A stretch of 64,000 nucleotides of DNA from a bacterium. GTDB lineage: Bacteria; Verrucomicrobiota; Lentisphaeria; Victivallales; GWF2-38-69. Made by a program: the position numbers and the translations under genes. The notes under the pieces were generated by a model. It searched no databases. It saw only the letters and a program-made list of their open reading frames with translations, and was not told the origin of the DNA. The number at the start of each line of letters is the position of its first letter. The first letter of the stretch is position 1. The stretch lies in assembly GCA_021781705.1 (NCBI GenBank), contig JAJXWI010000002.1, forward strand, positions 1 to 64,000. Direction: 5' to 3'. Positions 18,094 through 26,579 of the stretch are shown here, one piece after another.

Positions 18094-19395
18094 TTACTTT
18101 TTTTTAAATTGGGGCAAAAATGGATTTTTCACAGAAGAGTTTTCCTGTTTTTGTGATTGAAGCGCTGTAACAACTTCCATGCCTTCTTTTAAGTCATTAT
18201 TTTCTATTTCAGTTACAATATCGTTGGAAATTCCTGTAGTTACCTGAATGGGGGTTAAATCGTCGTTTTTAAAAATCCAAACAATGCCTGTTTTTTTTAA
18301 ATTCTGTTGCTGAAGAGATTGGTCGTTATTTGAAACCTGAGATATTAACCTTTGATATTTTTTTAAATTTTGTCCGTCTTCGGGCATCCAGCGAAGCGAT
18401 GCGTTCGGGACCATAAAAACATCGTGTTTTTTATCTACTTCAAACTGAACATTCGCGGTAAGATATGGCAGAAGTTTACCTTTTGAATTATCAGTGCTAA
18501 CAACAACTATGTAAGTAACCACATTTTGCGTAACGGAAGCGTTAAACCTGACTTTCGTTACTTTGCCTGTAAAATTCGCTCCAGGATAGGCGTCAACAGT
18601 AAATGTTACATCCTGTCCAGACTGAATCTTTCCTATGTCTGCTTCATTGACTGTAACCCAGACTTCCATGCGTTTTAGGTCTTTTGCTATTAGGAACAAG
18701 CTTGGAGCACTAAGGCTTGCCACCACCGTCTGGCCAATGTTGACTCTACGGTCAATAACGACTCCATTTACTGGAGATTTTATCGTACAGTAATCCAGAT
18801 TCTGCTGTGCGCGCCTAAGCACCGATTCGGCTACAGCAATTTGAGCTTTAGACTGGTCTATTACCGCCGTACCTACGTCTACATTTGCTTTTGCCGCCTG
18901 ATATTCTGATTTAAAGGAATCGTAGTCAGCTTGTGAATTAACATTGCCTGATCTTAATTTTTCGGCACGGGTAAAATTATTTGTCGCCAGTTCATATTTT
19001 GCTTTCAACACCTCAAGGTCAGCTTCAGATTTCTGCAGAGAAGCTTTTGCCTGTAAAACCTGCGCCTTCGCCTGTAACATGTCAGAATAGTATAAAGAGT
19101 CATCTATTTTTGCTAATATGTTATCCTCTTCTATTGCAGAGCCATAATCAATTGTCTTATTGTTTTTATCTTTTCCGAAACTGACGATTCTGCCCGCAAC
19201 CTGAGCTCCTACATCTATCAACTCTTCAGGTTCTACTGTTCCTGTGGCACTTATGGATGATATTAAATTCCCGTATTGAATTGGAGCTGTTTTGTAAGAT
19301 GTGAAATTGTCTGTATTATTTCTAAAAATAAAAACCCAAAGACTCACTATGAGCACTACAATAACTATCAGGCTAATGACTATCCAACGTTTCAT
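18094..19395 (-). CDS. macA: MacA-like periplasmic adaptor (HlyD/RND-MFP family)
   Basis: A 433-residue membrane-fusion protein, first gene of the three-gene efflux operon. One N-terminal helix (WIVISLIVIVVLIVSLWVF) anchors it. It has the lipoyl-like halves ISATGTVEPEELIDVGAQVAGRI and DYCTIKSPVNGVVIDRRVNIGQTV around a long coiled-coil hairpin (about residues 100-200, rich in Ala, Gln, Lys and Glu), then a beta-barrel with MEVWVTVNEADIGKIQSG. This is the standard MacA layout and length with a slightly extended C-terminus. It would link the MacB-like permease to an outer-membrane TolC-type channel. No such channel is encoded in the window. Confidence 0.92.
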   Translation of the reverse strand: MKRWIVISLIVIVVLIVSLWVFIFRNNTDNFTSYKTAPIQYGNLISSISATGTVEPEELIDVGAQVAGRIVSFGKDKNNKTIDYGSAIEEDNILAKIDDSLYYSDMLQAKAQVLQAKASLQKSEADLEVLKAKYELATNNFTRAEKLRSGNVNSQADYDSFKSEYQAAKANVDVGTAVIDQSKAQIAVAESVLRRAQQNLDYCTIKSPVNGVVIDRRVNIGQTVVASLSAPSLFLIAKDLKRMEVWVTVNEADIGKIQSGQDVTFTVDAYPGANFTGKVTKVRFNASVTQNVVTYIVVVSTDNSKGKLLPYLTANVQFEVDKKHDVFMVPNASLRWMPEDGQNLKKYQRLISQVSNNDQSLQQQNLKKTGIVWIFKNDDLTPIQVTTGISNDIVTEIENNDLKEGMEVVTALQSQKQENSSVKNPFLPQFKKK

Positions 19396-19594
19396 ACCTA
19401 TTCCTTATATTTTTAATTCTTTAAAAATATACTGACTCAACATGAAAAATAAAGGTTTTGTTCGTTTAATAGATGGACCAGTGTATATATGCCATAAATT
19501 TAAAAAAGTAAATCTTAAATAAGGAATGAACATGTACCTAGGGCTAAACCGGCCCCTGAGCCGTTCCTTAAGGCTCCTGAACGATTGAAAGTAG

Positions 19595-19771
19595 ATCCAA
19601 AAAGATTGCGCCTTTTTTGAGGAGTCCTCCGCCTGCATAAGAGGGGCACTTGCATCCAGAGCAAAAGTAGTCGGAATAAATGTGTCAGAAAATGATAAGA
19701 AATCTTATAGCCTTGATTTTACAGTAAGGACTTATCTGAAGTCTACGTTATGCTTTCTTATGGCGCAATGA
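19595..19771 (+). pseudogene. Possible C-terminal gene remnant, unrecognised
   Basis: A 58-codon open stretch preceded by a TAG and ending in TGA. Its translation has a protein-like composition, with segments such as GALASRAKVVGINVSEN and SYSLDFTVRTYLKS, but there is no start codon with a ribosome binding site. I do not recognise it. It may be the tail of a lost gene or chance. Confidence 0.2.
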
Positions 19772-19826
19772 CTATCTCGTTGATTATTCTACACTTATGA
19801 AAAAATATCTATTATTCCTCAAACAC

Positions 19827-19854
19827 AAAAAAAAGCGCAGATTTATACCTGCGC
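19827..19854 (-). terminator. Rho-independent terminator of the surface-repeat gene
   Basis: On the minus strand GCGCAG, an eight-base loop and CTGCGC form a perfect six-pair stem directly followed by eight T residues. It lies about 20 bases past the stop of the 19874-20527 gene. Confidence 0.88.
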
Positions 19855-19873
19855 CCTTTAAAAAACAACGCTT

Positions 19874-20527
19874 TTAGACTCTAAAATTGAATAGGATAAA
19901 TACAGGAAGGAACCCATCTTCCATATAGTTGATGGCTCCAAATTGAATCACAGAGGATTTTTGCCTGCCTGTTTGCTGAACATCTTCATCGTCATTAAAG
20001 TTGAACGCGCCAATTTGTATGCCGGAATAATTTTGGGCGCTATTTATAGCTCCAAACTGAACTCCGCTAGAGTTCCTTTCATGGTAGTTTACCACTCCTG
20101 TTGCAACACCTTTGTTTTCAGCGCCGACATTAACAATGCCGAGCTGAGCACCGCCACCTTTATTCAACTCATTGTATCCGCCAATTTGCGCACCTTTAAA
20201 GTCAGTGGCTACACTTGCGCATGATAGTTGAAGCCCTGCGCAATTTTTAGTGTCTACATTCATGAATGAAAGCTGAGCACCCCCGACGTTTTGGGACATT
20301 GATACGAATCCCAGTTCAACGCCGTTGACTTTTTGATTTAATCCGCCATCCAGTGAGCTGATAGGAAGACCGATTTTTACGCCGTTTACATTGTTTCTTG
20401 ATGGCCAGTTTTTCGCTCCCGGCATGAATGAAAACTGAACAGGGGTCCAATCATCGCCTGTATTTGCAAAAGCGCTTCCTGCTGTTGCTAATATTACTGC
20501 TATTATTGACAGCAATAATTTCTTCAT
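19874..20527 (-). CDS. Secreted LA_2272-type surface repeat protein
   Basis: A 217-residue exported protein. It starts with a classical signal peptide (MKKLLLSIIAVILATAGSAFA). The rest is a series of about 20-residue repeats with the pattern GxQxGxxN, for example GVELGFVSMSQNVGGAQLSF, GVQFGAINSAQNYSGIQIGA, and similar. This pattern matches the LA_2272 family of surface repeats, probably a beta-rich fold on or near the outer membrane. It ends in FILFNFRV with a terminal aromatic residue region. A strong terminator follows the gene. Function is unknown; members occur in spirochaetes, Bacteroidota and PVC bacteria. Confidence 0.8.
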   Translation of the reverse strand: MKKLLLSIIAVILATAGSAFANTGDDWTPVQFSFMPGAKNWPSRNNVNGVKIGLPISSLDGGLNQKVNGVELGFVSMSQNVGGAQLSFMNVDTKNCAGLQLSCASVATDFKGAQIGGYNELNKGGGAQLGIVNVGAENKGVATGVVNYHERNSSGVQFGAINSAQNYSGIQIGAFNFNDDEDVQQTGRQKSSVIQFGAINYMEDGFLPVFILFNFRV

Positions 20528-20856
20528 GTTAATCTCCTAATTATTGTTATTATTTTAGATGTTTTATCGCTGGATTACCATAATACATTACAGATTCTAC
20601 TGTCATTCAAATATTTTTCAACAATAAGTCAAAAAAATTTCATTATCATTCCATAGAATTCCTTTGAGGAGAATATGAGTTGTAGTTTTACTTGACTTTG
20701 AAAATGCATGCAGTAGATATGAATTCACGGATATTTGGCAATTTTCGGCAAAAAGATAATTTGTGTTTGTTTAAGAAATGAAAGAATGCTAATATTTTTG
20801 TGACCTTATGGGCTTCTGGCAATCTTTGAGAATTTAATTAAGGAAGGGACATTAGA
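20528..20856. other. Divergent intergenic region upstream of fhs
   Basis: These 329 bases separate the surface-repeat gene and fhs and must hold promoters for both. A candidate sigma-70-type promoter for fhs is listed separately. The presumed leader is AT-rich. I looked for a tetrahydrofolate riboswitch and could not see its conserved core. Confidence 0.4.
20692..20719 (+). promoter_or_regulatory. Candidate sigma-70 promoter for fhs
   Basis: TTGACT (-35) and TAGATA (-10) are separated by 16 bases. The start site would be about 130 bases upstream of the fhs ATG. This is a by-eye match in AT-rich DNA. Confidence 0.35.
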
Positions 20857-22605
20857 ATGAAATCTGATATTGAAATTGCACAGGCTACAAAACTTAAACC
20901 GATTAATGAAATAGCTGCATCTGCAGGAATTAATCTGAAAGAGCTTGAACCCTATGGACATACGAAAGGGAAAGTTCGACTTGAAATACTCGAAAGACTT
21001 AAAGATAAGCCAAATGGCAAACTGGTAGTTGTTACTGCCATAAACCCCACTCCGCTTGGCGAAGGTAAAACTGTTACAACAATAGGTGCCTCTTTAGGGC
21101 TTGCTAAGATTGGCAAGAAAGTATTTACATGTATCAGGCAACCAAGTATGGGGCCTGTTTTTGGAATTAAAGGCGGGGCGGCGGGAGGAGGTTATTCCCA
21201 GGTTGTACCAATGGAAGATTTCAACATTAATCTTACTGGAGATATTCATGCGATCAGTGCTGCGCATAACTTTGGAGCGGCAGCCCTGGATAGCAGGATT
21301 TACCACGAAGAACGCAAAGGTTATGAAGATTTTGAGGAACGCTCAGGATTAAAGGCCCTAAAGATAGATAAAAATAAGATTTCATGGAAACGAGTGGTAG
21401 ACATAAACGATAGAGCTCTGAGAAGCATTGAAATAGGATTGCCGACTCCTGGCGCAATTGATAACGACAATGGGATTCCACGGCATACAAATTTTGATAT
21501 TTCCGTAGCATCAGAACTGATGGCCATTCTTGCTCTTTCTGAGGATTTGCAGGATATGAGAAGAAAAATTGGCAGAATAGTTATGGCTTTGAATGTTGAG
21601 GGAGATCCTGTTACGGCTGAAGACTTGGGAGTTGCCGGATCTATGACCGTAATTATGAAAGACGCCATCATGCCAAATCTTATGCAGACTACCGAGCATA
21701 CTCCATGCTTTGTTCATGCCGGGCCGTTTGCAAATATAGCTCATGGAAATTCTTCCATCATAGCAGACAGGATTGCATTAAAGCTTGCCGATTATGTAAT
21801 AACAGAAGCAGGATTCGGTTCGGATATGGGCTTTGAAAAATTCTGCGACATAAAAACAAGATATTCCGGGATTAATCCAAGCGCTGCCGTCGTTGTCTGT
21901 ACAGTTCGCGCACTCAAGAGCCATTCCGGAAGGTTTAAAATCGTTCCAGGAAAACCTCTCGATTCAAAACTTGTTTCAGAAGATATTGAATCCCTCGAGC
22001 TTGGAATAGAAAACCTTAAAGCTCACATAGTCAATATAAACGGATTTGGGATTCCTGCAGTTGTTGCGATAAACAGGTTTGCAACAGACACCCAGAAGGA
22101 AATTGATCTTCTAAAGAAGAAAGCTATTGAGTTTGGCGCTTACAATGTAGCTGAAAGCAGTGTTCATGAAAAGGGTGGAGAAGGAGGTATAGATCTTGCT
22201 CATGCAATTGTTGAAGCTTGCGATAAACCTTCAAAATTCAAAATGCTTTATGATGACAAACTATCGCTTGCAGAAAAGATCACTAAGATTTGTACTGAGG
22301 TATACAGTGCAGGTGGAGTTGAATATTCAGAATCTGCAAAACAACAGCTTGCTTTCTATCAAAAAAAATACGGACACTTGCCTGTCTGTATGGCAAAAAC
22401 ACAATATTCTCTTTCTCATGACCCTAACTTCAAAGGCTGGCCTAAAGACTTTATGATCCCAGTGAGAGACGTGTGCATTTCTGCCGGCGCTGGATTTGTT
22501 TATGTTCTTACAGGTGCAATTTCAACAATGCCTGGACTTGGAACAAATCCAAGCTATATAAAGATAGATATTGACTCACAAGGGAATATTGTAGGAATGT
22601 TCTGA
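20857..22605 (+). CDS. fhs: Formate-tetrahydrofolate ligase
   Basis: This 582-residue enzyme joins formate to tetrahydrofolate using ATP to give 10-formyl-THF for one-carbon metabolism. Visible landmarks are KLVVVTAINPTPLGEGKTVT with the P-loop, RQPSMGPVFGIKGGAAGGG, VPMEDFNINLTGDIHAI, TEAGFGSDMGFEKFCDIK, and PGLGTNPSYIKIDID near the end. The length is slightly above the 556-560 residues usual for bacterial enzymes. AAGGAAGGG precedes the ATG, giving strong initiation. It stands alone, without folD or purine genes nearby. Either formate assimilation or formyl-THF supply for purines and fMet would fit. Confidence 0.96.
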   Translation: MKSDIEIAQATKLKPINEIAASAGINLKELEPYGHTKGKVRLEILERLKDKPNGKLVVVTAINPTPLGEGKTVTTIGASLGLAKIGKKVFTCIRQPSMGPVFGIKGGAAGGGYSQVVPMEDFNINLTGDIHAISAAHNFGAAALDSRIYHEERKGYEDFEERSGLKALKIDKNKISWKRVVDINDRALRSIEIGLPTPGAIDNDNGIPRHTNFDISVASELMAILALSEDLQDMRRKIGRIVMALNVEGDPVTAEDLGVAGSMTVIMKDAIMPNLMQTTEHTPCFVHAGPFANIAHGNSSIIADRIALKLADYVITEAGFGSDMGFEKFCDIKTRYSGINPSAAVVVCTVRALKSHSGRFKIVPGKPLDSKLVSEDIESLELGIENLKAHIVNINGFGIPAVVAINRFATDTQKEIDLLKKKAIEFGAYNVAESSVHEKGGEGGIDLAHAIVEACDKPSKFKMLYDDKLSLAEKITKICTEVYSAGGVEYSESAKQQLAFYQKKYGHLPVCMAKTQYSLSHDPNFKGWPKDFMIPVRDVCISAGAGFVYVLTGAISTMPGLGTNPSYIKIDIDSQGNIVGMF

Positions 22606-22743
22606 TGAAGAGTTTCCCCGAAAAATAATACGGACTAAAATTGAGCCTGGCATATGATATTTTCGGCAAAGATGCAACTTTATAAAAAATCTAAACTGGT
22701 TGAAATTCGCTGCCAAAAACAGTAAAGTATAGTTATCTGATAT

Positions 22744-23508
22744 ATGAGTACAAAGAAATTATTCTTGGCAGCAATGTTGCTTATTATGGGTGGAATTTTA
22801 GGAGGTAACAGTTTACCAAAAATTACAGGAAACCACCCTCAAGCCTTGGAAGCGAGGCGTTTTTTAGAAACCAAGGGGATTCTAGCGAAAGAGAATCTTG
22901 ATCGAGAATTGGGCAATTTAACAAACTCAACTCCTGATGTTGAAGTTTATGACTGGTTAGCAGTTGTTAATGCTTATCGACATTTATCTGACCACCAAGC
23001 GTGGGACATTAGCGAGTATATTTGTAATAGAATCTTGTCGACACGAGTCAGTAATAGTGATGCGGTGTCCAGATTCCATGCATATACCTATTTAAGTAAA
23101 ATAAAAGGCAGGAAGAAAATTCCTAAAGATGAACTAAAATTCGCTAATTGTGCATTAGATGAAGCAAAAAAAATCCCAAAACCAAATAAGTTTATAATAG
23201 AAGCATATTTACGTATTGGGGACTACTACATAAATATAAGAGGTTCGCACCAAGATGTAAAAGATTGTTACCAAGAGGCCTTGAAATTAGCTAGCGAAAT
23301 GCGCGATAGCAATTTGAAAGTAAAAGCATATCAAGGCATGGCGAATGCCTGCACCTCGTTGCGGAGTGAACCTGGATATAGAGATGCCATCCATTACTAT
23401 AGAGAAATACTAAAGATAAATCCTGACGACATGAACGCTGTACGATCACTACATTTAGTCGAGTGGTATATGAACGAATTGAAAAGATCCCAATTAATAA
23501 AGAAATAG
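22744..23508 (+). CDS. Exported TPR-like repeat protein
   Basis: A 254-residue protein with an N-terminal hydrophobic signal segment (LFLAAMLLIMGGILGG) and a helical repeat body. TPR-like helix pairs are visible at about residues 145-175 (NKFIIEAYLRIGDYYINIRG, YQEALKLASEM), 180-215 and 215-235 (AIHYYREILKINPDDMNAV). The N-terminal half may hold more degenerate repeats. TPRs bind other proteins, so an envelope scaffold or a host-facing role is possible, but nothing in the context fixes it. The start ATG at 22744 has no clear Shine-Dalgarno. It follows fhs on the same strand by 138 bases and has its own terminator-like hairpin downstream. Confidence 0.65.
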   Translation: MSTKKLFLAAMLLIMGGILGGNSLPKITGNHPQALEARRFLETKGILAKENLDRELGNLTNSTPDVEVYDWLAVVNAYRHLSDHQAWDISEYICNRILSTRVSNSDAVSRFHAYTYLSKIKGRKKIPKDELKFANCALDEAKKIPKPNKFIIEAYLRIGDYYINIRGSHQDVKDCYQEALKLASEMRDSNLKVKAYQGMANACTSLRSEPGYRDAIHYYREILKINPDDMNAVRSLHLVEWYMNELKRSQLIKK

Positions 23509-23577
23509 TCTTTCTCCTGAAGAAGAACCTGCCGCCAAGCGTCCTCGACTCGAGTAATTTTGTGGGTTCTTTTAGTA

Positions 23578-23613
23578 ATTTACGATTCAGCCAAATGTCC
23601 TAGAATCGTAAAT
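23578..23613. repeat. Perfect 11-bp inverted repeat
   Basis: ATTTACGATTC at 23578-23588 is the exact reverse complement of GAATCGTAAAT at 23603-23613, with a 14-base loop. It has no T-run on either side and lies next to the dispersed 71-bp repeat. Confidence 0.8.
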
Positions 23614-23628
23614 GGGAGCCATTCCTCC

Positions 23629-23699
23629 CTGCATGAGGGCTTGATTTTTGTGTGATGCCGCTTCCCAAGGACTCACGCCCGGGGCTAGAACATAAATAT
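23629..23699 (+). repeat. Dispersed 71-bp intergenic repeat, copy A
   Basis: This sequence is repeated in reverse orientation at 48111-48181 with about eight mismatches in 71 bases by hand count and no gaps. It contains CTGCATGAGGGCTTG and GACTCACGCCCGGGGCTAG. In the other copy the core CGGGCTCACGCCCG is a perfect 5-bp stem. It lies between convergent genes. Confidence 0.85.
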
Positions 23700-23826
23700 A
23701 AGTAAATATTTACAAAAATTCTAACCCTCGTTTAGTCCAAAGGGTAGGTTAAAAAAATATTTCAAAAATAACTATGAGGCTAGTGGCTAAAAATGTGTTT
23801 GTCAAAGAAAGAATTGGCTGCAGTTT

Positions 23827-24579
23827 TCAGTCGTTCTTTTTACAAACAAGGATAAATTCCTGATTGCCTTTGGGTCCAAGGATAGGACTAGGAATCGTAT
23901 CGAGTTCGGTCCAGAATAATTCATGTTCCGCGAAATCTTTTACTTTCATGATATACTTTTCTCTTATTTGGGGGTCGCGAACAACTCCGCCCCGCTCTAC
24001 TTCATGGCGTTCGGCTTCAAATTGTGGTTTTACCAAAATAAATGCCCACCCATTTTCTTTCAGGACGGTATTGACGCCCTTCAGTACTTTTAGAACAGAA
24101 ATAAAAGATAAATCCATAGTGACGACATCAACTTTTTCAGGCAGGGAAGTTTCTGTCATTTCACGGGCGTTGAATCGTTCCATCGAAATTACTCTTTTAT
24201 CCTGTCTGAGTTTGTAATGAAGCTGGCCGTATCCGACATCTATGGCGTATACTTTTGATGCGCCATATTGGAGCATTAAATCCGTGAACCCGCCTGTGGA
24301 AGAGCCTATATCAGCGGCAATTTTGCCTGTTAAATCAGGCAAGTATTTGTCCAGAGCGCCGTTAAGCTTTAAGGCGCCTCTGCTTACATACTGATGATTT
24401 TCATCTATTGTCAGACTGGTATCAGAAGAAACCAATTCCGAAGAATTTTTAATTACATTGTCTTCACTGGACCTGACGAGTCCGGCAAGTATATTTTTTT
24501 TTGCTTCATCAAGCGTCTTTTCCGGAAACTGTTTGATTAGCAATAAATCAGCCCTGATTTTCTTTGTTTTTCTATCCAT
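23827..24579 (-). CDS. tlyA: TlyA family rRNA 2'-O-methyltransferase
   Basis: A 250-residue protein with an N-terminal S4 RNA-binding domain (residues about 5-65, IRADLLLIKQFPEKTLDEAK, ending at QYVSRGALKLNGAL) and an FtsJ-like SAM methyltransferase domain. SAM motif I is AADIGSSTGGFTDLML, followed by VYAIDVGYGQLHYKLR, VDVVTMDLSFISV and ILVKPQFEAERHEV. This is the exact TlyA/YqxC signature. The family 2'-O-methylates cytidines in 16S and 23S rRNA; some members are annotated as haemolysins for historical reasons. It is downstream of lnt, lepB and lepA on the same strand, separated from lnt by a palindrome-rich element. Confidence 0.94.
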   Translation of the reverse strand: MDRKTKKIRADLLLIKQFPEKTLDEAKKNILAGLVRSSEDNVIKNSSELVSSDTSLTIDENHQYVSRGALKLNGALDKYLPDLTGKIAADIGSSTGGFTDLMLQYGASKVYAIDVGYGQLHYKLRQDKRVISMERFNAREMTETSLPEKVDVVTMDLSFISVLKVLKGVNTVLKENGWAFILVKPQFEAERHEVERGGVVRDPQIREKYIMKVKDFAEHELFWTELDTIPSPILGPKGNQEFILVCKKND

Positions 24580-24623
24580 AAAATCGCTTCTAAAATTTTC
24601 TCAGTCCATTTTCGATATACACC

Positions 24624-24717
24624 CCCTCGATACTATTCGTAAACCGAATCACTCGGGGAACGTGACGGGAAGTTCTTCGAGTGTCACGAGTAATTCCGTT
24701 GCGGAATATATCGAGGG
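24624..24717. repeat. Palindrome-rich intergenic element between lnt and tlyA
   Basis: CCCTCGATA at 24624-24632 and TATCGAGGG at 24709-24717 form a perfect 9-bp inverted repeat flanking about 76 bases. Inside lie ATTCG/CGAAT, CGTGAC/GTCACG (24661-24666 and 24683-24688) and ATTCCG-TTG-CGGAAT (24693-24707). The nested palindromes suggest a small REP- or MITE-like element. A further GTATCGAG at about 24719-24726 repeats the end motif. Confidence 0.6.
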
Positions 24718-24747
24718 ACGTATCGAGAAGAACGGTTTTCGAGAAGG

Positions 24748-26523
24748 CTATGAACATACTACTTCCTTAAACGGCTCTAAAAGCATGGACTTTCTCTCCT
24801 TCCATTTCCAGAAAGAGAAAATCAGGATGGAAACAAACAAGACAAACAACATACCTATGAAAATATCCCCGTATTGAGAGTAGAAGGAAAGTTTAGTAGA
24901 AGTGTTTATTTTAACATTGAATAACGCCGCTCCCCTTCCTTGTTTTTCAGGGATGAGAGTTCTCCTCTCTCCTATCTGTTTAGAAAATATCGAATCGGTT
25001 ATTATCCCAAAGGAACTAATCACGCATGTGCCATTATTATTTCCCGAACGAATCATAGTTCTTCTATTTTCCACGCACCGGAAAACCGCCTGCGCAAGAT
25101 GCTGGACTGGTTCATAACTGCCAGGAAACCATGCATCATTGGTAATCGTTACCAAAAGGTTTGCACCTTTCATGACATGTCCTCTTGCTACATAAGGGAA
25201 GGCATCCTCAAAGCATATAAGTACTCCGGCATGGATATTCTCTTTAAGGTTAAAGATGGTATGCACTCTGCCGGGAGAAAGAGATCTGCCCATTCCGAAT
25301 TTTTGTTTTATCCACGGATAGATATATTTTAGAGGGAAGATATTCTCTCCGGGAGTATATTCACCCCATGGTACAATGTGGATTTTATTATAAAAATCTA
25401 CAATTTTACCATCTTTATTTATGTATAAAGCGCTATTGTAAGCTTTGTATTCGCCGGACGGCATCACATCTCCGTAATCAATAGTTCCCAAAAGCATTGG
25501 GACATGATATTTTTTCAGCAAACAACCTAATTTTTCACGGTATTCATAACTTAAATCACTGCCTCCTCTCAATGCCTGAGGAACGGCGCTTTCCGGCCAT
25601 ATTAAAAGGTCAGGTTTCGATGATAACATTTCATCAGAACATCTCATGTATACATCAAGAGCTCCTCTTGCTTCATCTACAGAGTATAATCTTATCTGTG
25701 GAATATCTCCCTGCACCAGCAAGGCTTTTAGTTCGGCATATGAGTTTTTATCGGAAATATCATACTGTTTGACAAGAAACACGCCTATGATCAAATTCAG
25801 CACCGCCACAAAAACTGATACATACAATATCAGTGGTTTGTAAAACCGTATCCCGTACAACAAGCTGTTAGATGCCACCAAAAGCGTTTCAGCGATGCCG
25901 AGGTTAAAGAATATAAGAATGAAGCTGACGCCGTAAATTCCAGTAAATGAAGCTAACTGAATGATGTGAAAGATCTTCCACTGAGTTACCGCCAGATAAT
26001 TCCAGGGCAGTCCGGTAAAAATCCAGCTCCTTATCCATTCAAGAATACACCACCATGCTGACAAAACTAAAGCAAGAAGAAGAATCTTAAAATGTAATTT
26101 ATTTTCTATCAGGTATTTTTTAGTCTGACTATGTCCGAGAAGAATGATATTATTGGGAACAAGCAAGCTTCTTCTAACAAGAGGAACAGCTAATGCCCAG
26201 AAAGCCGGAAATAGCGCCAATACTAACGACATTGCGTAGGGAACGAAAGGCTCTATTTTTCCAAGCCAGAAAAAAGAGACTATCGCCCAGCCGTATCCCC
26301 AGACCAACCCATTCGCAAAAGCTCTCTGCCAAGTAGAATTTTTTACGGACAGGTAAAGAGGGACAACACCTATCCAACCTACCCAAAATAAATATGAACA
26401 ATTAAAAGATAGACCGTAAATAGATCCGAAAAGTAAAAGAATGACATATCTTGCGAAGATATATTTTTTTGACACGATGAAAGCGTCGTTTTGAAGAAAG
26501 AGTTTATGCCCTAAAATTTCCAT
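24748..26523 (-). CDS. lnt: Apolipoprotein N-acyltransferase
   Basis: This 591-residue inner-membrane enzyme adds the third acyl chain to lipoproteins. The first half has at least six helices, including YGLSFNCSYLFWVGWIGVVP and ILEWIRSWIFTGLPWNYLAV with the conserved TGLPWN. The nitrilase-like periplasmic domain has the catalytic triad: Glu in LLIWPESAVP, Lys in FYNKIHIVPWGEYTPGE, and Cys in GVLICFEDAFP; TNDAWFPGSYEP follows. A final helix precedes the C-terminus. The length is about 80 residues above E. coli Lnt, mostly in the N-terminal part and the tail. It shows that the cell is diderm with triacylated lipoproteins. It follows lepB on the same strand. Confidence 0.95.
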   Translation of the reverse strand: MEILGHKLFLQNDAFIVSKKYIFARYVILLLFGSIYGLSFNCSYLFWVGWIGVVPLYLSVKNSTWQRAFANGLVWGYGWAIVSFFWLGKIEPFVPYAMSLVLALFPAFWALAVPLVRRSLLVPNNIILLGHSQTKKYLIENKLHFKILLLALVLSAWWCILEWIRSWIFTGLPWNYLAVTQWKIFHIIQLASFTGIYGVSFILIFFNLGIAETLLVASNSLLYGIRFYKPLILYVSVFVAVLNLIIGVFLVKQYDISDKNSYAELKALLVQGDIPQIRLYSVDEARGALDVYMRCSDEMLSSKPDLLIWPESAVPQALRGGSDLSYEYREKLGCLLKKYHVPMLLGTIDYGDVMPSGEYKAYNSALYINKDGKIVDFYNKIHIVPWGEYTPGENIFPLKYIYPWIKQKFGMGRSLSPGRVHTIFNLKENIHAGVLICFEDAFPYVARGHVMKGANLLVTITNDAWFPGSYEPVQHLAQAVFRCVENRRTMIRSGNNNGTCVISSFGIITDSIFSKQIGERRTLIPEKQGRGAALFNVKINTSTKLSFYSQYGDIFIGMLFVLFVSILIFSFWKWKERKSMLLEPFKEVVCS

Positions 26524-26579
26524 TGTTAAATTTACTCTTAAACCCTAAAACTTAACACTTAAAACTCTCTCTTGAAAAT
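26524..26579. repeat. Low-complexity TTAGGG/TTAAGTG-type spacer, copy 1
   Basis: This lnt-lepB spacer contains, on the minus strand, TTTTAAGTGTTAAG next to GTTTTAGGGTTTAA. Exact 12-14-base words of it recur in the spacers at 57841-57877, 51480-51491 and 32567-32580. Confidence 0.6.

Larger units (their letters stand above)
19396..19873. other. Intergenic region of about 480 bp with one terminator and possible gene remnant
   Basis: This stretch lies between the start of the MacA-like gene and the end of the surface-repeat gene. It holds a minus-strand terminator at its right end and a short open plus-strand segment, described separately. A GC-richer island around 19535-19580 contains CGGCCCCTGAGCCG, which can fold into a short hairpin. 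Nothing else is supported. Confidence 0.4.
23509..23826. other. Intergenic region of about 320 bp between convergent genes with hairpins
   Basis: This region lies between the TPR gene and tlyA, which converge. It contains AAGAACC (23523-23529) paired with GGTTCTT (23565-23571) followed by TTT, a possible terminator. A perfect 11-bp inverted repeat and a dispersed 71-bp repeat follow, listed separately. The right 120 bases are AT-rich with no visible feature. Confidence 0.5.

Noticed and set aside
19405-19638. 77-codon minus-strand frame upstream of the MacA-like gene start
   Set aside because: It has no ribosome binding site, a random-looking composition and no family features.
20720-20856. 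Tetrahydrofolate riboswitch upstream of fhs
   Set aside because: The leader is AT-rich and the conserved core could not be recognised by eye.
24458-24877. 139-codon plus-strand frame across the tlyA-lnt junction
   Set aside because: It overlaps the ends of two firm genes and a palindrome-rich spacer. It is not a gene.
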